A stretch of DNA of 64,000 nucleotides, taken from contig NZ_CP006269.1 of NCBI RefSeq assembly GCF_000737535.1, positions 2,232,001 through 2,296,000 of the forward strand, read 5' to 3'. Every line of letters starts with the position of its first letter. Position 1 is the first letter of the stretch. Below are positions 17,767 to 34,600 of this stretch, piece after piece. The DNA comes from Synechococcus sp. KORDI-100 (GTDB lineage Bacteria; Cyanobacteriota; Cyanobacteriia; PCC-6307; Cyanobiaceae). The position numbers and the translations under genes are program-made. A model generated the notes under the pieces. The model saw only the letters and a program-made list of their open reading frames with translations. It was not told the DNA's origin and did not search any database.

Positions 17767-18972
17767 TCAGGCGGTGGTCAGCCTCTGTTGAGGATCCCCG
17801 GCAAGCCGGTGCCGCAGACCTCTGAGAAGGTCTGGAATGCGATTCGACCAAGGGCTTCGCGTCAGGACCTGGCGCAGTTCATCCTCCGAGACAGATGCGT
17901 CCAGGGCATCGGCATTGGCCCCAGGGAACCAGTGGCTGCCCTGGCCGAGCAGCCGGTAACGGGACTGGGTGTAACTCTCCAGGTCCCAGGCTTCCAGAAG
18001 GTTGTGCAGCCAGAGCAGGATGGGAACGTTGATCTGACCTGGCGTCTCACGCCAGTTGGGCAAGCCCTGACGCCAGCTGCCCAGCCAGTCTTCGCCGAGG
18101 GCGTCAGCTGCTGCCTTGCAGAGGCGTCGATGCACCGGTTCGATCAGCGCCGAGGCATCGGCCAGGCGCTCGAGGGCCTCCAGATGGAGGTCGAGATCAG
18201 AGGGACGAGCCGCACCGATGCTGATGGTGTGCACCCGGGGATCGTTGAGACAGAACAGGTCGTTGAAGACGATCGGGTGCAATGGCGAACACAGGTCCCT
18301 GAGTCGCTGAGAGGGAGTGTGTAGATGGCCTCCCTTGTCCGTCGGGCTGATAATGAACACGCCGATGTCCTGCTGACGTGCAGCATCGAGCGCCGCTGCA
18401 TTGGCCTGGTCGATGTAATACCAGTGAAGGTTGACGTAGTCGAAGACGTCGGACTGAATCGCCGCTGTGATGAGGTCGGTGGGGCCGTGGGTGGAGAACC
18501 CGACATGACCGATCCGTCCCTCCTGCTGCCAGCGGCGCACCACCTCCAGGCAACCGCCTGGACGCAGGGTCTGGTCGAGATGACGGGGCAGATTGATGCC
18601 ATGGAGGGCCAGGAGATCAAGTCGCTGGCACCCCAGTCTTTGAAAGGTGAGGGCCAACATCTCTTCGAACTCGTCGGGGTCATCCCGAGGTGGGACCTTG
18701 CTCTGCAGGATGCGATCTGAATCCGGCACCTGAGGAATGGCCCAACCCAGTTGGCGCTCTGAGCTGCCGTAATGACGGGCGGTTTCAACGTGATGAAAGC
18801 CGCAATCCGCCGCACGTTGAAGGGTGTCCTGAAGGTTGCGCTGGGACTGGGTGTCGATGTCTTTCGCAGGCAGATCGCTCCAACTCTTCTGAAAGCGCAT
18901 TCCCCCAAGCGACAGAACCGGCATGGCCAGGTCGGTGCGTCCGAACCGACGGGTCGGAATCGAGTTCGTCAT
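17767..18972 (-). CDS. Aldo/keto reductase
   Basis: A 401-residue NADPH-type aldo/keto reductase. It has a TIM-barrel start (RRFGRTDLAMPVLSLGGMRF), the catalytic-Tyr region HHVETARHYGSSERQLGWA, QSKVPP for the Lys strand, and LLALHGIN in place of the usual catalytic His loop. The C-terminal 100 residues exceed ordinary members and resemble the cyanobacterial type that is encoded next to a ferredoxin. Here it overlaps the ferredoxin gene by 4 bp, suggesting a redox partnership. Its substrate is unknown. Confidence 0.85.
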   Translation of the reverse strand: MTNSIPTRRFGRTDLAMPVLSLGGMRFQKSWSDLPAKDIDTQSQRNLQDTLQRAADCGFHHVETARHYGSSERQLGWAIPQVPDSDRILQSKVPPRDDPDEFEEMLALTFQRLGCQRLDLLALHGINLPRHLDQTLRPGGCLEVVRRWQQEGRIGHVGFSTHGPTDLITAAIQSDVFDYVNLHWYYIDQANAAALDAARQQDIGVFIISPTDKGGHLHTPSQRLRDLCSPLHPIVFNDLFCLNDPRVHTISIGAARPSDLDLHLEALERLADASALIEPVHRRLCKAAADALGEDWLGSWRQGLPNWRETPGQINVPILLWLHNLLEAWDLESYTQSRYRLLGQGSHWFPGANADALDASVSEDELRQVLTRSPWSNRIPDLLRGLRHRLAGDPQQRLTTA

Positions 18973-19289
18973 CCCCGTGCGCGAGGTTTCAGCCGTCGAT
19001 GTCCTGTCGGTCGGGGCATCCCCAGGGGCTGCAAGGTCTGGGTGGCCAGCTCTGCGCGCAGGGCGTCAAGGTCTTCAAAGGGAACCCAGTGAATGCAATC
19101 CACCGGACAGGTGTCGATGGCTTCCTGGATCCTTTCGGTGGTGTCCCCGTCCTGACGGATCGCTCGGGAACGGCCGTGATTGGCTTCGACCACAAAGGTG
19201 TTGCAGGCCACGTGAGCGCAATATCTGCATCCGATGCAGACCGCTTCATCCACCCAGACAGCCTGATCACGCAACTCACCCCCGAGCAA
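18969..19289 (-). CDS. 4Fe-4S ferredoxin (cyanobacterial/plastid type) with unclear start
   Basis: The protein holds CIGCRYCAHVAC and then TCPVDCIHWV, giving a CxxCxxC plus CP arrangement for an iron-sulphur cluster. The stretches NTFVVE and RSRAIRQDGD are typical of this family. The homology seems to begin before the TTG at 19289 (the preceding frame reads NGREP then LLGGEL), but no ATG, GTG or TTG exists between there and an upstream in-frame stop; only CTG codons do. So the start is either this TTG or a rare CTG. It is coupled to the aldo/keto reductase. Confidence 0.82.
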   Translation of the reverse strand: MLGGELRDQAVWVDEAVCIGCRYCAHVACNTFVVEANHGRSRAIRQDGDTTERIQEAIDTCPVDCIHWVPFEDLDALRAELATQTLQPLGMPRPTGHRRLKPRARG

Positions 19290-19363
19290 TGGCTCTCGGC
19301 CATTCGCCGCGGATGGACGGTGGGCCTGAGCAGAGAATGCCTGCTGCGCCGGGTCTATCGGAT

Positions 19364-19756
19364 TCAGGCGTCCCAGCGGGTCACCACCAGCTCGATGGCA
19401 CCATCAACGGCGACCGTCTGCTCAGCCACTTCGAATCCCTCGAGACTGGTGGCGGCAAGAACCGTGTTCAGGGCATAACGCTGGGTCAGTTGTGCCAGAA
19501 AGCGTTCCACTGGAATCGTCTGTTTCCAGAGATCCAGATCGGTCACGAGCTCGTAGGAACCACTCTGCTCATTCCAGCGAAAACCAAGATCACCACTGGA
19601 TGACATCGGCACTGCGATGTCCGCTGTCACGGTTTGGCCCTGGTAGCCACGCACCGGATATTGACCCTGTTCCGGGGAATAACCGAGCTCCTTGAGGGAT
19701 TTCACCAGGGGCTCCAACTGACGCAGTTCGGTCTTGACGGTGCTGAAGTGCGACAT
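19364..19756 (-). CDS. ycf35: Ycf35 (DUF1257) family protein
   Basis: A 130-residue protein beginning MSHFSTVKTELRQLE, the signature start of Ycf35/DUF1257 proteins of cyanobacteria and red-algal plastids. The core YPVRGYQGQTVTADIAVP and the terminal IELVVTRWDA also fit. Some relatives are linked to AAA-type proteins and redox functions, but no reaction is proven. Its ATG overlaps the stop of the DUF2997 gene by one base, which is the usual cyanobacterial pairing. Confidence 0.88.
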   Translation of the reverse strand: MSHFSTVKTELRQLEPLVKSLKELGYSPEQGQYPVRGYQGQTVTADIAVPMSSSGDLGFRWNEQSGSYELVTDLDLWKQTIPVERFLAQLTQRYALNTVLAATSLEGFEVAEQTVAVDGAIELVVTRWDA

Positions 19757-19959
19757 CAGGAGAAAGAGGTGGTGAGGGCCTGGGACTGAGACTCCTGCTT
19801 CACGAAGGCATCAGCAGTGGGCTCACGCCGCTGGACGCTGCCGAGAGCGTTCTCCACGCGTTCGGTGAGTTGCTGACACGCTTCGCCGGTGAACCCTTCA
19901 ACCGTCTCTTCGACACGACCGTCAGGTCTGATCGTGAAGCGGATGGTTCTCTGGGGCAT
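19756..19959 (-). CDS. DUF2997 family protein
   Basis: A 67-residue protein starting MPQRTIRFTIRPDGRVEE and continuing GFTGEACQQLTERVE, the recognised DUF2997 pattern that accompanies Ycf35 genes in cyanobacteria. Longer upstream starts add residues foreign to the family, so ATG at 19959 is used. Translation is coupled to ycf35. Confidence 0.85.
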   Translation of the reverse strand: MPQRTIRFTIRPDGRVEETVEGFTGEACQQLTERVENALGSVQRREPTADAFVKQESQSQALTTSFS

Positions 19960-20044
19960 CCCTGCAAGGTGCTGAGGCGCGCATGCTAAGGGCGATTGGC
20001 CCGCTTCGTTGATGGGGTTGTAACACCGAGATGGACCAATCCCA

Positions 20045-20854
20045 TCAAGGGAAGAATCCATCTTCGATCAAGGTGTGCAGTCGGGCCAGAACATCTGGAT
20101 CCTCAAGCTGTTCCAACGCTGTACGGGCCTCATCGCGAACCGAGGCTTCCCCGTCATGAAGCAGGGCGGAGACACAGGCTTCGACGATTTCCTGCTGACG
20201 CGGCTCCACCAGAAGTTCGTGCAACCGTCCCAGGGCCCAGATGCAGTTGCTGCGCACCACGGGCTCGCTGTCGATACGCAGGCTGATAAGCAGCTGCCCT
20301 GCCGCGGGATCAGCCTTGGCGGGTGAACGGCTGCCGGCTTCCGCCAGGGATCCTGGACACCAGAGACGCACGGCAGCCACATCCGTCTGGAGCGCGCGCA
20401 TCAGTGGATTCAGAATGGGTGCGTCCGGATAGTTGCCAAGACTCCAGGCAGCCGCCTTGCGCACATAGGCATTGCTGTCGAGCTGGAGCAGCTGCAGCAG
20501 CGGCTCGACCGCTGGAGGAGATGGGTTCCTGCCAAGCGCATACACCGCACTCATCCGCTCAACCGGACAGGGCAGCTTCAGGAGAGACAACAGCTGTGGA
20601 ACAGCTCTTGGGTCGCGATGTTCACAAAACACCCGCAGACCCTGCAGCCGCTCCTCATGGCCGAGTCCCAGACAGACCAGTGCCTGATCACAGGCTCGGG
20701 CCACGTCCAGTGAATTCCCGGCCTCACTGTCCGGCTCGATCGAATCGAGTGGATCCAGGTTTTCCTCAGCAGCCAGTTCCTGAGCCAGCAGATCCGGATC
20801 GATCGACAACCTCGAAAGGCTCTGATCACGTTGCTGGCCGGAACCGTCTGTCAT
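20045..20854 (-). CDS. HEAT-repeat protein
   Basis: A 269-residue helical-repeat protein. From about residue 70 on there are five or so HEAT/PBS-lyase-type repeats with the A-V--LL-LL-----VR--A-WALG pattern (RMSAVYALGR, VRKAAAWSLG, VVRSNCIWALG, VRDEARTALEQL). The first 60 residues are acidic and probably flexible. Similar proteins in cyanobacteria act as scaffolds or as bilin-lyase relatives, but nothing here points to a bilin gene. It follows a microprotein gene on the same strand. Confidence 0.8.
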   Translation of the reverse strand: MTDGSGQQRDQSLSRLSIDPDLLAQELAAEENLDPLDSIEPDSEAGNSLDVARACDQALVCLGLGHEERLQGLRVFCEHRDPRAVPQLLSLLKLPCPVERMSAVYALGRNPSPPAVEPLLQLLQLDSNAYVRKAAAWSLGNYPDAPILNPLMRALQTDVAAVRLWCPGSLAEAGSRSPAKADPAAGQLLISLRIDSEPVVRSNCIWALGRLHELLVEPRQQEIVEACVSALLHDGEASVRDEARTALEQLEDPDVLARLHTLIEDGFFP

Positions 20855-20885
20855 GGAGGCGATCGTAGGGCTGGCTCCCGCTGCA

Positions 20886-21011
20886 TCAGCCCAGCGGAGC
20901 GGGTTCCAGCATGTCTCCAGGCAGCCAGATCCTGGCGCTTACAGCGAACAATGCGACTGAGAACAGAATCACGATCAGGGCCGGCAGGACAGTTGAACGG
21001 AAAAAGGCCAC
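20886..21011 (-). CDS. 41-residue single-span membrane microprotein
   Basis: A GTG-started frame of 41 residues with a clean membrane helix (VLPALIVILFSVALFAV) and a Pro-rich end (SARIWLPGDMLEPAPLG). The composition and its place between the sodium symporter and the HEAT-repeat gene, all on one strand, make it a likely real gene. I recall similar short proteins in marine picocyanobacteria but no assigned function. Confidence 0.62.
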   Translation of the reverse strand: MAFFRSTVLPALIVILFSVALFAVSARIWLPGDMLEPAPLG

Positions 21012-21039
21012 GGATCAGAAGCTGGTGGCGGCATTCTGC

Positions 21040-22794
21040 TCAGAACGCTGAGGATGCTGACCTCGGCCGGAGCGCGAGGGCACAGACAACGAGCAAAACC
21101 AGGCATCCCCAACCAAGCCACTGCTGATGCAGCAGGAAGGCACCGATCCCCAGCAATCCTCCGAACAGAACCCCGTTCGCCAGAACGAACCGTTGAATCA
21201 GCTCCGGAAGGGTGTCGACCGTGTCGACACCACAACGCTCGCGCCAGCGTGCCCAACCCGGGCCTGGGGGCTGAACCTGACGTACAAAACGCTCAAGCAC
21301 CTCATCGGATTCCGGAGGAGTGAGCAGCATCACCGCCAGCCAGACGACGGCGGAGCTGACTGTGATCACCGTCAGACGAATGCCGAAGTCATCGATGCGC
21401 AACAGGGGGATCACCGACGTGAACAGACCAACCACGAAACCGCAGAGCATGGCAGCGAGCTCAGCTGCCGCATTCACCCGCCACCAGAACCAGCGCAACA
21501 CCAGAACAACCCCGGGCCCCGATCCGATCGCGATCACCAGCCGAAACACCGTCCCGATGCTATCGCTCACCAGAGCGGTGATCACCCCAAGCACCAGAAG
21601 AAGGATTGTGGTGAGCTGACCGATCAGCAACAACTCCCTGGAACTGGCATCAGGGCGCAGAAACCGCTGATAAAGGTCATGGGTGAGGTAGCTGGCCCCC
21701 CAGTTCACCGAGGTGCTGACCGTGCTCATGAACGCGGCCACCAGGGACACCACCACAAGGCCAAGGGCCACAGGGGGCAACAGCTCAACCGCAAGCGCGG
21801 GGTAGCTCAGCTCCCAATCACTCTGCGCCGGGAGCAACACCAGGGCGGACAAGGCCACCACCACCCACAACCAGCTACGCAAGAGGTAATTGACGACCAG
21901 AAAAACCCAGCCGGCGAGTCCGGCCTGCTGCTCATCCCGGGTGGCCAGCATCCTCTGGATGAATTCACCGCCGCCGTCGCTGCGTCGAAAACTCCACCAC
22001 TGAATCGCGAGATAAGCGGTGAACATCGGCACGCTGATGCCTGCACCTTCGAGCCAGCTGATTCCATTGCCGTCCCAGGTCCAGGGCACCAGGCTGAGCA
22101 GCTCAGGACGCCCGAGGGCATCCAGTCGACCGAGCAGCTGATCCATCCCGCCCGCCGCATGCAGCGCCGCGACCGCGACGGCAAGAGCACCGGCTAGAGC
22201 CAGCAGCAATTGCACAAGATCGTTGACGACAACAGCCCAGAGGCCACCAGCAACCGTGTAGCTGACCACCAGCAACGCCACCACGGCCATCAGCCAGACC
22301 GTATCGCTCACACCCAGAGCCGCTGGTTGACCGGAGACGATGCCGAGCGCTTCCACCACCTTGCGAAGCGCAAGGAAGGCATACCCGATCCCGATGCAGT
22401 TCACCGGCAGGGCCAGCAGAAACGCCTTGACCCCCCGCAACCAGGCTGCGATGGGCCCGCCGTAACGAAGCTCAGTGAAAGCCGCATCCGTAAGAACGCC
22501 GCTGCGACGCCACAACGGTGCGAAAACGACCGCCATCGCCACGTGGGCAAGGCCGAAACTCCACCACTCCCAGTTGCCAGCGAGTCCCCGCGTACCGACC
22601 AGACCCGCGACGTAGAGAGGCGTATCGATCGAAAAAGTGGTGGCCGCCATGGAGGCGCCAGCCAGCCAGCCACTGAGGCTGCGGCCGGCCACAAAAAAAT
22701 CATCCTCTCCGCTGTTACGACGAGCCAACCAAAGGCCCAGCACCAGCGTGAGAACGAGGTAGAGACCTAAGAGGAACCAATCAACCGATGCCAT
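21040..22794 (-). CDS. Sodium:solute symporter (SSS) family protein
   Basis: A 584-residue transporter with about 13 hydrophobic helices. The start DWFLLGLYLVLTLVLGLWLARRN leads into the SSS core: FVAGRSLSGWLAGASMAATTFSIDTP (helix 2 region), and VSLVAAFMSTVSTSVNWGASYLTHDLY, where the paired Ser/Thr of the sodium site lie. It imports an unknown small solute with sodium, plausible in seawater. It starts the minus-strand run toward the AKR gene. Confidence 0.87.
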   Translation of the reverse strand: MASVDWFLLGLYLVLTLVLGLWLARRNSGEDDFFVAGRSLSGWLAGASMAATTFSIDTPLYVAGLVGTRGLAGNWEWWSFGLAHVAMAVVFAPLWRRSGVLTDAAFTELRYGGPIAAWLRGVKAFLLALPVNCIGIGYAFLALRKVVEALGIVSGQPAALGVSDTVWLMAVVALLVVSYTVAGGLWAVVVNDLVQLLLALAGALAVAVAALHAAGGMDQLLGRLDALGRPELLSLVPWTWDGNGISWLEGAGISVPMFTAYLAIQWWSFRRSDGGGEFIQRMLATRDEQQAGLAGWVFLVVNYLLRSWLWVVVALSALVLLPAQSDWELSYPALAVELLPPVALGLVVVSLVAAFMSTVSTSVNWGASYLTHDLYQRFLRPDASSRELLLIGQLTTILLLVLGVITALVSDSIGTVFRLVIAIGSGPGVVLVLRWFWWRVNAAAELAAMLCGFVVGLFTSVIPLLRIDDFGIRLTVITVSSAVVWLAVMLLTPPESDEVLERFVRQVQPPGPGWARWRERCGVDTVDTLPELIQRFVLANGVLFGGLLGIGAFLLHQQWLGWGCLVLLVVCALALRPRSASSAF

Positions 22795-23073
22795 TCAGCC
22801 CTGGGAAAAAATACAAAATCTGAAACGCCAAGAACGGTGATCGGCAGGCCGAAGTCTTTCACACCGATATCGAAACACCAAGTTGACGATATGCAAAACC
22901 CGATTAAGCATTTTGATATCAGACAGCAGCAAATGAAAACTCATTCAAAGATTCTCCGCGACGTCTTGATTGCCTCCTCTCCAGGACTTGTGTGATTCGT
23001 TGCATGGTTCACCATCCCAAACCTGAGGGCTCAAATAAGATCAAAATTACCGGATTTCATCAGCTCGCAAACA
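22795..23073. other. Intergenic region with an interrupted upstream extension of the cupin frame
   Basis: No independent gene is recognised. The reading frame of the downstream cupin can be followed back to an ATG at 22891, but it is broken by one in-frame TGA at 22993-22995. The 34 codons before it (MQNPIKHFDIRQQQMK...) read as plausible protein. A second short frame from an ATG at 23004 lies in another phase. Confidence 0.5.
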
Positions 23074-24246
23074 GTGCGGAATGTTCAAATCACATGCTCT
23101 GAAAATCCGAACAACGAATCAGGGTTCTCCAGCAATCCTGAATTACATGAGACCGTGTGGCAAGAAGCAATGATTTACCTTAAAAATCTTGCAATCGCGA
23201 TGACCACAACTGATCGGTTTTGCATACACTATGATCTTGCAACCTATGAAACAGGACGAGCTGAAAACAGCAGACCAAGAAACATGTGCTTAATGGACAG
23301 GCGTGATACGCGAGAAATGGTGAATGAAATTTATGCAATTCTTGAAAACCAAGAAGCTGCAAAACAATGCTTCAGTCTCAACACAAATGACTCTGGCGTC
23401 TACAGCCCCGGGGAAAAACTTGTCGCAAAATCTCCATCTGCGCAGGCTCAGGCGAGACCCTCTCTAAAAGATTTTTTCGAAAATATTGAGATTGATGATG
23501 TCAAAGATCACGGCCTCGTTCTGGCCAATCACTTTTCAGAGATCCTGATCGGAGAAGACATCATGTCACCCGGGTCCTTCCCGTCCGATATCAGCGCAAA
23601 AACGCTTCCTAATCTATGGGCTTCTGTCGGTTGGATACCAATGTGTGCCAAAAAAGAAGGACGATTCGCGACAAATCAAGCCAGTGCTCGTGGAGGCTTT
23701 GTCTACGCAGAAGTCCTTGGAACAACGGGCTTGCTACGAATCAAAGAGATTGATGGAGATCCAGTCAAAGCGGAAATCGGCATGACGGTCCAGAAGCTTG
23801 ACAGTTTCTATACATTCCATACGCACGACGCCACCGAAATTTATTACAGCATCAAGAAGCCACAATGCGCCGACGAAGTTGAGGTTTTTGCGATGAGAGA
23901 GGGAAATCCACTGATCCGTACCGTCAAGAAGGAAAAAAATTACCGAATCATCGAATTTGATGCCAATTCTCCAGCCATCAAAGACCATTTTTGGCTTTCA
24001 TCATCACCGCTTGAGCATGACCTCACCTATTACCACGAAAATACAATTCACGCGCTGAAAGCCAGCGACGAGTGCAGCAAAATCCCCAAGAAAAGCGGTG
24101 CTGTCGCTGTCTGGGCGAGGCCAAGTGGATTTGATTCACGCAACCCAAACTATGCCGATACCAACATATGCGAGTCTCAACGTCGTGGTGTCCCGGCTGA
24201 TGCGCAGGAGGTTGTTCGCTGCAGGATGTACAACTGGACGTTTTAA
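23074..24246 (+). CDS. Cupin-domain protein with a DMSP-lyase-like metal motif
   Basis: A 390-residue soluble protein. Residues from about 245 carry FHTHDATEIYY, i.e. H-x-H-x3-E-x-Y, and about 70 residues later ENTIHAL supplies a further His. This is the metal-binding and catalytic-Tyr pattern of cupin DMSP lyases (DddK/DddQ/DddW type). The first 240 residues are helical and unrecognised. The gene is isolated, faces rlmN, uses a more AT-rich codon set than its neighbours, and ends in a strong hairpin, so it could be transferred. GTG at 23074 is the first usual start after an in-frame TGA. A different cupin function, such as sugar isomerase or dioxygenase, remains possible. Confidence 0.55.
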   Translation: MRNVQITCSENPNNESGFSSNPELHETVWQEAMIYLKNLAIAMTTTDRFCIHYDLATYETGRAENSRPRNMCLMDRRDTREMVNEIYAILENQEAAKQCFSLNTNDSGVYSPGEKLVAKSPSAQAQARPSLKDFFENIEIDDVKDHGLVLANHFSEILIGEDIMSPGSFPSDISAKTLPNLWASVGWIPMCAKKEGRFATNQASARGGFVYAEVLGTTGLLRIKEIDGDPVKAEIGMTVQKLDSFYTFHTHDATEIYYSIKKPQCADEVEVFAMREGNPLIRTVKKEKNYRIIEFDANSPAIKDHFWLSSSPLEHDLTYYHENTIHALKASDECSKIPKKSGAVAVWARPSGFDSRNPNYADTNICESQRRGVPADAQEVVRCRMYNWTF

Positions 24247-24285
24247 GTTGAGACGGCTCACGTACATGAGGTCGTCTCGACTTAA
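24243..24285. terminator. Strong hairpin between cupin and rlmN
   Basis: TTAAGTTGAGACG (24243-24255) pairs with CGTCTCGACTTAA (24273-24285) over 13 bp with one G-T wobble and a 17-nt loop. It begins at the cupin stop codon and stands between convergent genes, so it may stop transcription from both sides, although neither side shows a long T run. Confidence 0.6.
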
Positions 24286-24345
24286 CAGCCTCAAATCAAC
24301 AGGCAGTGCTCAATATTGGATATTTCAAGTCGCAGTCGTTACAGG

Positions 24346-31610
<7,265 letters not shown>

Positions 31611-31670
31611 GGACGGATGGGAAAGGAAGGGCTGTCAGTCAGTGCGAACGCATTGGGAGCGTTTGGCCCG

Positions 31671-34600
31671 TCAGTCCTCGTCGTAATCCGCAACGCCGAG
31701 GGATTCGTAGGTGGGGCGGCTGGGCGTGCTGCGACGTGGGTTCACGTCCTGCATCAGATCCACCTCCTTGCCTTCATCGGTGTAGACCGCGATATCGAGT
31801 CCCAGGGACTGCAATTCGCGCATCAGCACCTTGAAGGATTCCGGAGTGCCAGGGCGGGGAATTGGTTTGCCTTTGACGATGGCGTTGAGCGCCTCGTTCC
31901 GACCCTGCATGTCGTCGGACTTGACCGTAAGCAGTTCCTGGAGGGTGTAGGCCGCGCCGTAGGCCTCCAGAGCCCACACTTCCATTTCTCCAAGACGCTG
32001 GCCGCCCTGCTGAGCCTTGCCCCCGAGGGGCTGCTGGGTCACCAGGGAGTACGGGCCGGTTGAGCGGGCGTGGATCTTGTCATCAACCAGGTGCACAAGC
32101 TTGAGGAAATGGGCGTAGCCCACGGCGACAGGCTGATCAAAGGGCTGGCCTGTGCGGCCGTCACGCAGAACGAGCTTGCCGGGGTCCTCCGGGTTGTAGA
32201 CCCAGGCCTTGCCTGGCTGTTTGGCCGCTTCCTTGAGGAATGCCTCACAGGTTTCCTGCGACATCTCGGCGCCGTGCATCTCATCAAAGGGAACAATCCG
32301 AACCCGTGAATCGAGGTTTGAGGCGGCCCATCCCATCAACAGCTCGAAAACCTGACCCACATTCATGCGGCTGGGCACACCGAGGGGATTGAGGCAGATG
32401 TCAACCGGCGTGCCGTCAGGCAGGTATGGCATGTCCTCCCGGGGAAGGATGCGGCTGATGATGCCTTTGTTGCCGTGACGTCCGGCCATCTTGTCGCCGA
32501 CCTGAATCTTGCGGCGCTGGGCGACGTAAACCCGGACAACCATGTTGGCGCCCGGTGGCAGTTCATCACCCTGCTCTCGGGTGTAGATCCGAACATCCAC
32601 CACGCGACCACGCTCGGTGCCTGGCACCCGCAGAGAGTTATCGCGAACGTCGCGAGCCTTCTCGCCGAAGATCGCACGGAGCAACTTTTCCTCAGGGGGC
32701 TGATCGGATTCCCCTTTCGGCGTCACCTTGCCCACGAGAATGTCGCCGCTCTCGACGAAAGCACCGACGCGGATGATGCCCATCTCGTCGAGGTTTCCAA
32801 GACTTTCCTCGGCGACATTGGGGATCTCACGGGTGATCTCCTCAGGTCCGAGCTTGGTCTGACGAGCTTCGATCTCGTATTTCTCGATGTGCACCGAGGT
32901 GTAGAGATCATCCGTCACCAGACGCTCGCTCACCAGCAAAGCATCCTCAAAGTTGTATCCCTCCCAGGGCATGTAGGCGATCAGAACGTTCTGGCCAAGA
33001 GCGATCTCGCCCCCTTCGCAGGCGGAACCATCCGCCAGGACCTGACCGACGATCACAGGATCACCGCACCGCACGATCGGGCGGTGATTCAGACAGGTGT
33101 CCTGGTTGGAACGCTGATATTTCTGCAGGTAGTGGGTGTGGTCGTTTCCGTCCTCGTCATTGACGACGATGGCCGTTGCATCCACGAACGTGACCGTGCC
33201 GTTGACCCGGGAGATCGGCACCATGCCGGAGTCGCGGGCAACCTGGGTCTCAAGACCTGTCCCGACGAGGGCCCGTTCCGGACGCAGCAGGGGAACCGCT
33301 TGCCGCTGCATGTTTGACCCCATCAGGGCGCGGTTGGCATCGTCGTGCTCAAGGAAGGGGATCAGTGAGGCGGCCACCGAAATCACCTGCACCGGAGACA
33401 GGGCGACGTAGTCGACCTGTTCCGGAGGCACCTTCTCAAAATCCTGCCTGTAGCGGACTGGAATCAAGTCCGCCTTGATCCGGCCGTCGTCATCCGTCGC
33501 CACATCACCGGGAGCCACCCGCACCTCGTCCTCACGATCGGCGGAGAGATAGATGGGATCGCCATCCCTGAGAACAACACCGTTCTCGACCTTCCAGAAG
33601 GGGGTCTCGATGAAGCCGTACTCATTCACCCTCGCGTGGGTCGCCAGAGAATTGATCAGCCCTGCATTGGGGCCTTCAGGCGTTTCAATCGGACAAAGGC
33701 GCCCGTAGTGCGATGGATGAATGTCGCGGACAGCAAAACCGGCGCGTTCCCTGGTGAGACCACCTGGTCCGAGAGCAGAGATACGGCGTTTGTGGGTGAG
33801 CTCAGCCAGCGGATTGGTCTGATCCATGAACTGGCTCAGCTGACTGGATCCGAAGAACTCCTTGATCGCCGCCACCAGGGGCTTGGGATTGACCAGCTGT
33901 GCCGGGGTGAGTGAATCGGTCTCACCAACGGTCATCCGCTCCTTGATGATCCTTTCAAGACGGTTCAGACCGACGCGAACCTGGTTCTGAAGCAATTCAC
34001 CCACCGAACGCACGCGGCGGTTGCCGAGGTGGTCGATGTCATCGAGACTCGCGCCGCCGACATCGAGTTCCAGATTGATCAGGTAATCAAGGGTGGACAG
34101 CACGTCCTCATGGGTGAGGGTGCGCACCGTGTCTGGGATTGTGAGCCGCAGCTTCTTGTTGATCTTGTAGCGGCCGACACGACCGAGGTCGTACCGCTTG
34201 GGATCAAAGAAGCGGGTCTGCAACAGCTGTTGGCCACCGCTGACCGAGGGGGGCTCGCCGGGCCTGAGCTTCTTGTACAGCTCCAGCAGTGCCTGATCTT
34301 CGGAGCTGATGCCTTCATCGTTGGCGGCATCAATCGACTTCTTGTAGAACTCCGGGTGACGCAGCTTGTCGACCACGTCATTGTCCGACAGGCCCATGGC
34401 CCGCATCAACACATGGGCATTGATCTTGCGGGTCTTGTCGACGCGGACATGAAGAAGTGAGTTCTTATCGGTCTCGAACTTCAACCAGGCGCCCCGGTTG
34501 GGGATGACGCTGGCGTTGTAGGTGCGACGTCCGTTCTTGTCCTGCTCGTCCTTGAAATAAACCCCTGGGCTGCGAACGATCTGATTGACGATCACCCGCT

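Noticed and set aside
21127..22197. 356-codon plus-strand frame opposite the sodium symporter
   Set aside because: His/Gln/Pro/Arg-rich antisense of membrane-helix codons.
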